A DNA stretch of 7,356 nt, taken from the NCBI GenBank assembly GCA_023145395.1, contig JAGLDW010000619.1:1-7356 (forward strand). Direction: 5' to 3'. The notes under the pieces were generated by a model. That model saw nothing but the letters and a program-made list of their open reading frames with translations. It was not told where the DNA came from and did no database searches. Made by a program: the position numbers and the translations under genes. The DNA is from Lentisphaeria bacterium (GTDB lineage Bacteria > Verrucomicrobiota > Lentisphaeria > Oligosphaerales > Lenti-02). Of the stretch, positions 4,902 to 7,356 are shown in pieces. Every line of letters begins with the position of its first letter. Position 1 is the first letter of the stretch.

Positions 4902-7295
4902 ATGAGACTCCTTCTGTGTGCGACCGTGTCGCTACTCGCGGGCTCCCTTTTTGGCACACCCGAAAAACGCGAGATCAGGATGGCGGAAGGCGGGGGAAAG
5001 AACCGCATCCAAGCCAGTGCCTGGACAGCCTGGGGCCGGGGATTCACGCGGCAGGGCAAAATACTGCACTGCGACAATGGCACCGACGCGCAGGCCATCC
5101 GAGGCGCCGGGCAGACCATTCCCCTGAACCAGACAGAACCGCGGCTCATCACAGCCACGGCCTGGAGCAAGTCCGAAGATGTCGGAGGAGGCGCGGACAC
5201 GAACTACTCGCTCTACCTCGATCTCCTGTATATGGATGGCACCCCCCAGTGGGGCATCAAGACCGCTTTTGACGCGGGCACGCACGGCTGGGAGAAGCGC
5301 ACGCTCCATTTCATGCCCGAGAAACCCATACGCAGTGTCCAAGTCTATGTCCTGTTCCGAAAACACACAGGCAGAGCCTGGTTCCGGGATGTGGCCTTTC
5401 ACGAGATTATCGCGCCAGAAGGCTCCTACATGTTCGACGGCGCACCCGTTAGTGGTCCATCTGCAAAATCCCCTGGATTCCGGTTGCGCGATGTGGCCTC
5501 CGGAGCGAGCGTGCACACCTTCGACAACGGCCAGGCGCTCGGCGTCAAATTGACCAGCGGCGCTGTAGTCCGAGACGGCGTCCAGTTCCTCGAGGCCGAG
5601 ATCACAGACACCACCGGAAAAGATCGCGCCCTGACGCTCTTCTACACCATCCCCCTGCCCGCAGGCGCCTGGACCTGGCACCATGACCTCCAGTCTTCAC
5701 AACCGATCGAGGGACGTGGAGAGTTCGCCAACACCAGTCATTTTGCGGCAGGCGCAAACGGGCGGGTCAGCCGCTATCCCCTGTGCGCGATCACAAGCGA
5801 AAACCGCAGCCTGGCACTCGCCTTCGACCCCCAGTTCCCCGCCTTTGCACGCCTTGTCGGCAATGCCGTCTGCCGCGAGCTGTTCGTGGCCTACGACATC
5901 GCCCTCACTCCCGAACAGCCCACCGCAAAGCTGCGTTTCTGCCGCTACACCGCCGATCCCCGGTGGGGCTTCCGATCGGCGCTGGAAAAGCTCTACACGA
6001 TCTTTCCCGAATCCTTCCGCTGCCGCATCCCCCGCCAGGGACTCTGGATGCCCTTCGCCCGCATCAGCAAGGTCGAGAAATGGCAGGATTTCGGCTTCCG
6101 CTTCAAGGAGGGAAACAATGAGACCGCCTGGGACGACGCCCATGACATCATCACTTTCCGCTACACCGAACCCATGACGTGGTGGATGAAAATGCCCAAG
6201 GAGATGCCCAAGACGATGGAGGCGGCGCGCGACTTCGCGCAAAAGCTTGCCGCCGAGGACAAGGGCGCCAACGGGAAACACGCCCGGGCTTTGCTGGCCA
6301 GCGGGTACCACAACGAGAAGGGGCAATACCCCGCGCGCATTCGGGACACGCCCTGGTGCAATGGCGCGGTCTGGAGCATGAACTCCATGCCCGAAGTCCC
6401 CGGAGAAGTCACCGACTTCAAGCTCAAATGGAATCCGGACCTCAAGGAGACGCTCTACGGCGCCAAGCGCAAAGGCGATCTCGACGGCGAATACATCGAC
6501 TCCAGCGAAGGATACGTCACCGACGAGCTTAATCTCCGGCGCGACCACTTCGCGGCGGCGCAAACCCCGCTGGTCTACACGCTGAACTCACGCAAGCCGG
6601 CCATCTTCCGCGGACTCATCGCGGCCGAGTACGCCCGCGCGCTCGCCACCGATGTCCACGGCATGGACAAACTCATGATGGCGAACAGCACGCCCTCGCG
6701 CCTCTGGTTCCTGGCACCCTATCTGGACGTGATGGGCACGGAAACCAACTGGAACCGCGGCAGCACCTGGCGTCCCATGTCGATCCAGGATCTCCTTTTC
6801 CGCCGCGCCGTCTGCGGGCCGAAGCCCTTCTGCTTCCTCCAGAACACCGATTTCGTGAAGTTCCCCTCCGACAAGGTGGAGAAGTACATGAAGCGCAGCC
6901 TCGCCTTCGGCATGTTCCCCGGATTCTTCAGTCACAACGCCTCCCAGGGACACTACTTCTCGCGCCCCGAGATCTACAACCGGGATCGGCACCTCTTCAA
7001 GAAATACATCCCCCTCTGCAAGCTCGTAGCCGAGGCTGGCTGGCAACCCGTCACTCGCGCCCGCGCAAACGAAAAAGACATCGTCGTCGAACGCTTCGGC
7101 ACGGATTTTCTCACGGTCTTCAACCCCTCCGACAAAGCCCGCACCACATTCATCCAGCTGGAGACACCGGGCATAAGAAGTGCGACGGAGCTGATCTCAG
7201 GCAAACGGATCCCGGCCAATCCCAGGCTGCTTGTCCAGCTCGGCCCGGAAGACGTGGCCGTCCTCAAATTGCAGATGAAAGGAACGGGCAACTGA
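4902..7295 (+). CDS. secreted glycoside-hydrolase-like protein, family unassigned
   Basis: A 797-residue protein. MRLLLCATVSLLAGSLFG is a short signal peptide, so export is likely. Residues ~38-170 look like a beta-sandwich carbohydrate-binding-type domain (GWEKRTLHF near 129-137, then VQVYVLFRKHTGRAWFRDVAF at 146-166, the strand pattern seen in CBM4/9-like folds). Residues ~180-350 look like a second beta-rich domain. From about 380 to 715 the order of strands and helices suggests a TIM barrel. Candidate active-site acids sit at strand ends: LDGEYIDSSEG (Asp528, Glu530, Asp533, Glu536) and LDVMGTETNW (Asp609, Glu614), with MMANSTPSR (Asn595) before the latter. Residues ~725-790 resemble the C-terminal beta-sandwich of many barrel hydrolases (FLTVFNPSD, then GPEDVAVLKL). 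I do not recognise a named family, and substrate and catalytic residues are inferred from layout only. Start chosen by GGGAGA and signal peptide. It diverges from the secreted protease gene, which hints at shared control and joint breakdown of extracellular material. Confidence 0.75.
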   Translation: MRLLLCATVSLLAGSLFGTPEKREIRMAEGGGKNRIQASAWTAWGRGFTRQGKILHCDNGTDAQAIRGAGQTIPLNQTEPRLITATAWSKSEDVGGGADTNYSLYLDLLYMDGTPQWGIKTAFDAGTHGWEKRTLHFMPEKPIRSVQVYVLFRKHTGRAWFRDVAFHEIIAPEGSYMFDGAPVSGPSAKSPGFRLRDVASGASVHTFDNGQALGVKLTSGAVVRDGVQFLEAEITDTTGKDRALTLFYTIPLPAGAWTWHHDLQSSQPIEGRGEFANTSHFAAGANGRVSRYPLCAITSENRSLALAFDPQFPAFARLVGNAVCRELFVAYDIALTPEQPTAKLRFCRYTADPRWGFRSALEKLYTIFPESFRCRIPRQGLWMPFARISKVEKWQDFGFRFKEGNNETAWDDAHDIITFRYTEPMTWWMKMPKEMPKTMEAARDFAQKLAAEDKGANGKHARALLASGYHNEKGQYPARIRDTPWCNGAVWSMNSMPEVPGEVTDFKLKWNPDLKETLYGAKRKGDLDGEYIDSSEGYVTDELNLRRDHFAAAQTPLVYTLNSRKPAIFRGLIAAEYARALATDVHGMDKLMMANSTPSRLWFLAPYLDVMGTETNWNRGSTWRPMSIQDLLFRRAVCGPKPFCFLQNTDFVKFPSDKVEKYMKRSLAFGMFPGFFSHNASQGHYFSRPEIYNRDRHLFKKYIPLCKLVAEAGWQPVTRARANEKDIVVERFGTDFLTVFNPSDKARTTFIQLETPGIRSATELISGKRIPANPRLLVQLGPEDVAVLKLQMKGTGN

Positions 7296-7340
7296 TCCCC
7301 TGCGACGGGACATCAATTTCATGGAATGGAGACAGGACAA

Positions 7341-7355
7341 TGGGGCTCTGCCCCA
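7341..7355 (+). terminator. GC-rich hairpin after the hydrolase-like gene
   Basis: TGGGGC and GCCCCA form an exact 6-bp stem around a TCT loop, starting 46 bases past the TGA stop. Position fits an intrinsic terminator, but the following base is A and the window ends there, so a T-run cannot be seen. GC-rich hairpins of this kind also occur as dispersed intergenic (REP-like) repeats. The bases from 7296 to 7340 hold no other recognisable feature. Confidence 0.4.
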
Positions 7356-7356
7356 A

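Noticed and set aside
5697..6563. A 288-codon minus-strand open frame opposite the hydrolase-like gene.
   Set aside because: It is codon-aligned with the plus-strand gene, so few stops are expected, and it shows no motif or ribosome site. The plus-strand gene has a signal peptide and domain structure.

Overview
The window is GC-rich and densely coding. It holds two complete genes and the start of a possible third on the minus strand, plus one complete gene diverging on the plus strand. The two largest products are secreted proteins built from domains common in the Planctomycetota-Verrucomicrobiota-Kiritimatiellota-Lentisphaerota group: a streptopain-type protease with a long multidomain tail, and a large glycoside-hydrolase-like protein. 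That assignment rests on domain style alone. No rRNA, tRNA, CRISPR array, transposase or phage gene was seen.

Layout. On the minus strand, transcription from about 4680 reads a 1156-residue secreted C10-family (streptopain-like) cysteine protease (1208-4678). Its TGA stop overlaps the ATG of a GT4-type glycosyltransferase (78-1211) as ATGA, so the two are almost certainly co-transcribed and translationally coupled. Twenty bases past the glycosyltransferase stop, another reading frame starts at 57 and stays open to the window edge; its putative ribosome site and start codon lie in a possible 8-bp stem-loop. On the plus strand, 4902-7295 encodes a 797-residue exported protein. It has an N-terminal carbohydrate-binding-like beta-sandwich, a large central region that looks like a TIM-barrel hydrolase, and a C-terminal beta-sandwich. 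A GC-rich hairpin lies at the right edge, 45 bases past its stop.

Between the two divergent genes are 223 bases (4679-4901) with an unusual density of dyad symmetry: an exact 10-bp palindrome just before the protease gene, a 23-bp imperfect palindrome near the middle, and a 6-bp hairpin in the presumed leader of the hydrolase gene. This is where shared control would be expected, but no promoter matches a consensus well.

How the genes may work together is inference. One exported protein would attack proteins and the other probably glycans, which would suit degradation of glycoprotein or polysaccharide-rich material. The glycosyltransferase is cytoplasmic and acts in synthesis, so its tight coupling to an exported protease is the odd point. 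The candidates worth testing are the protease's domain architecture, the protease-glycosyltransferase coupling, the palindrome-rich divergent control region and the unassigned hydrolase-like family. No clearly new multi-gene system can be shown from this window alone.
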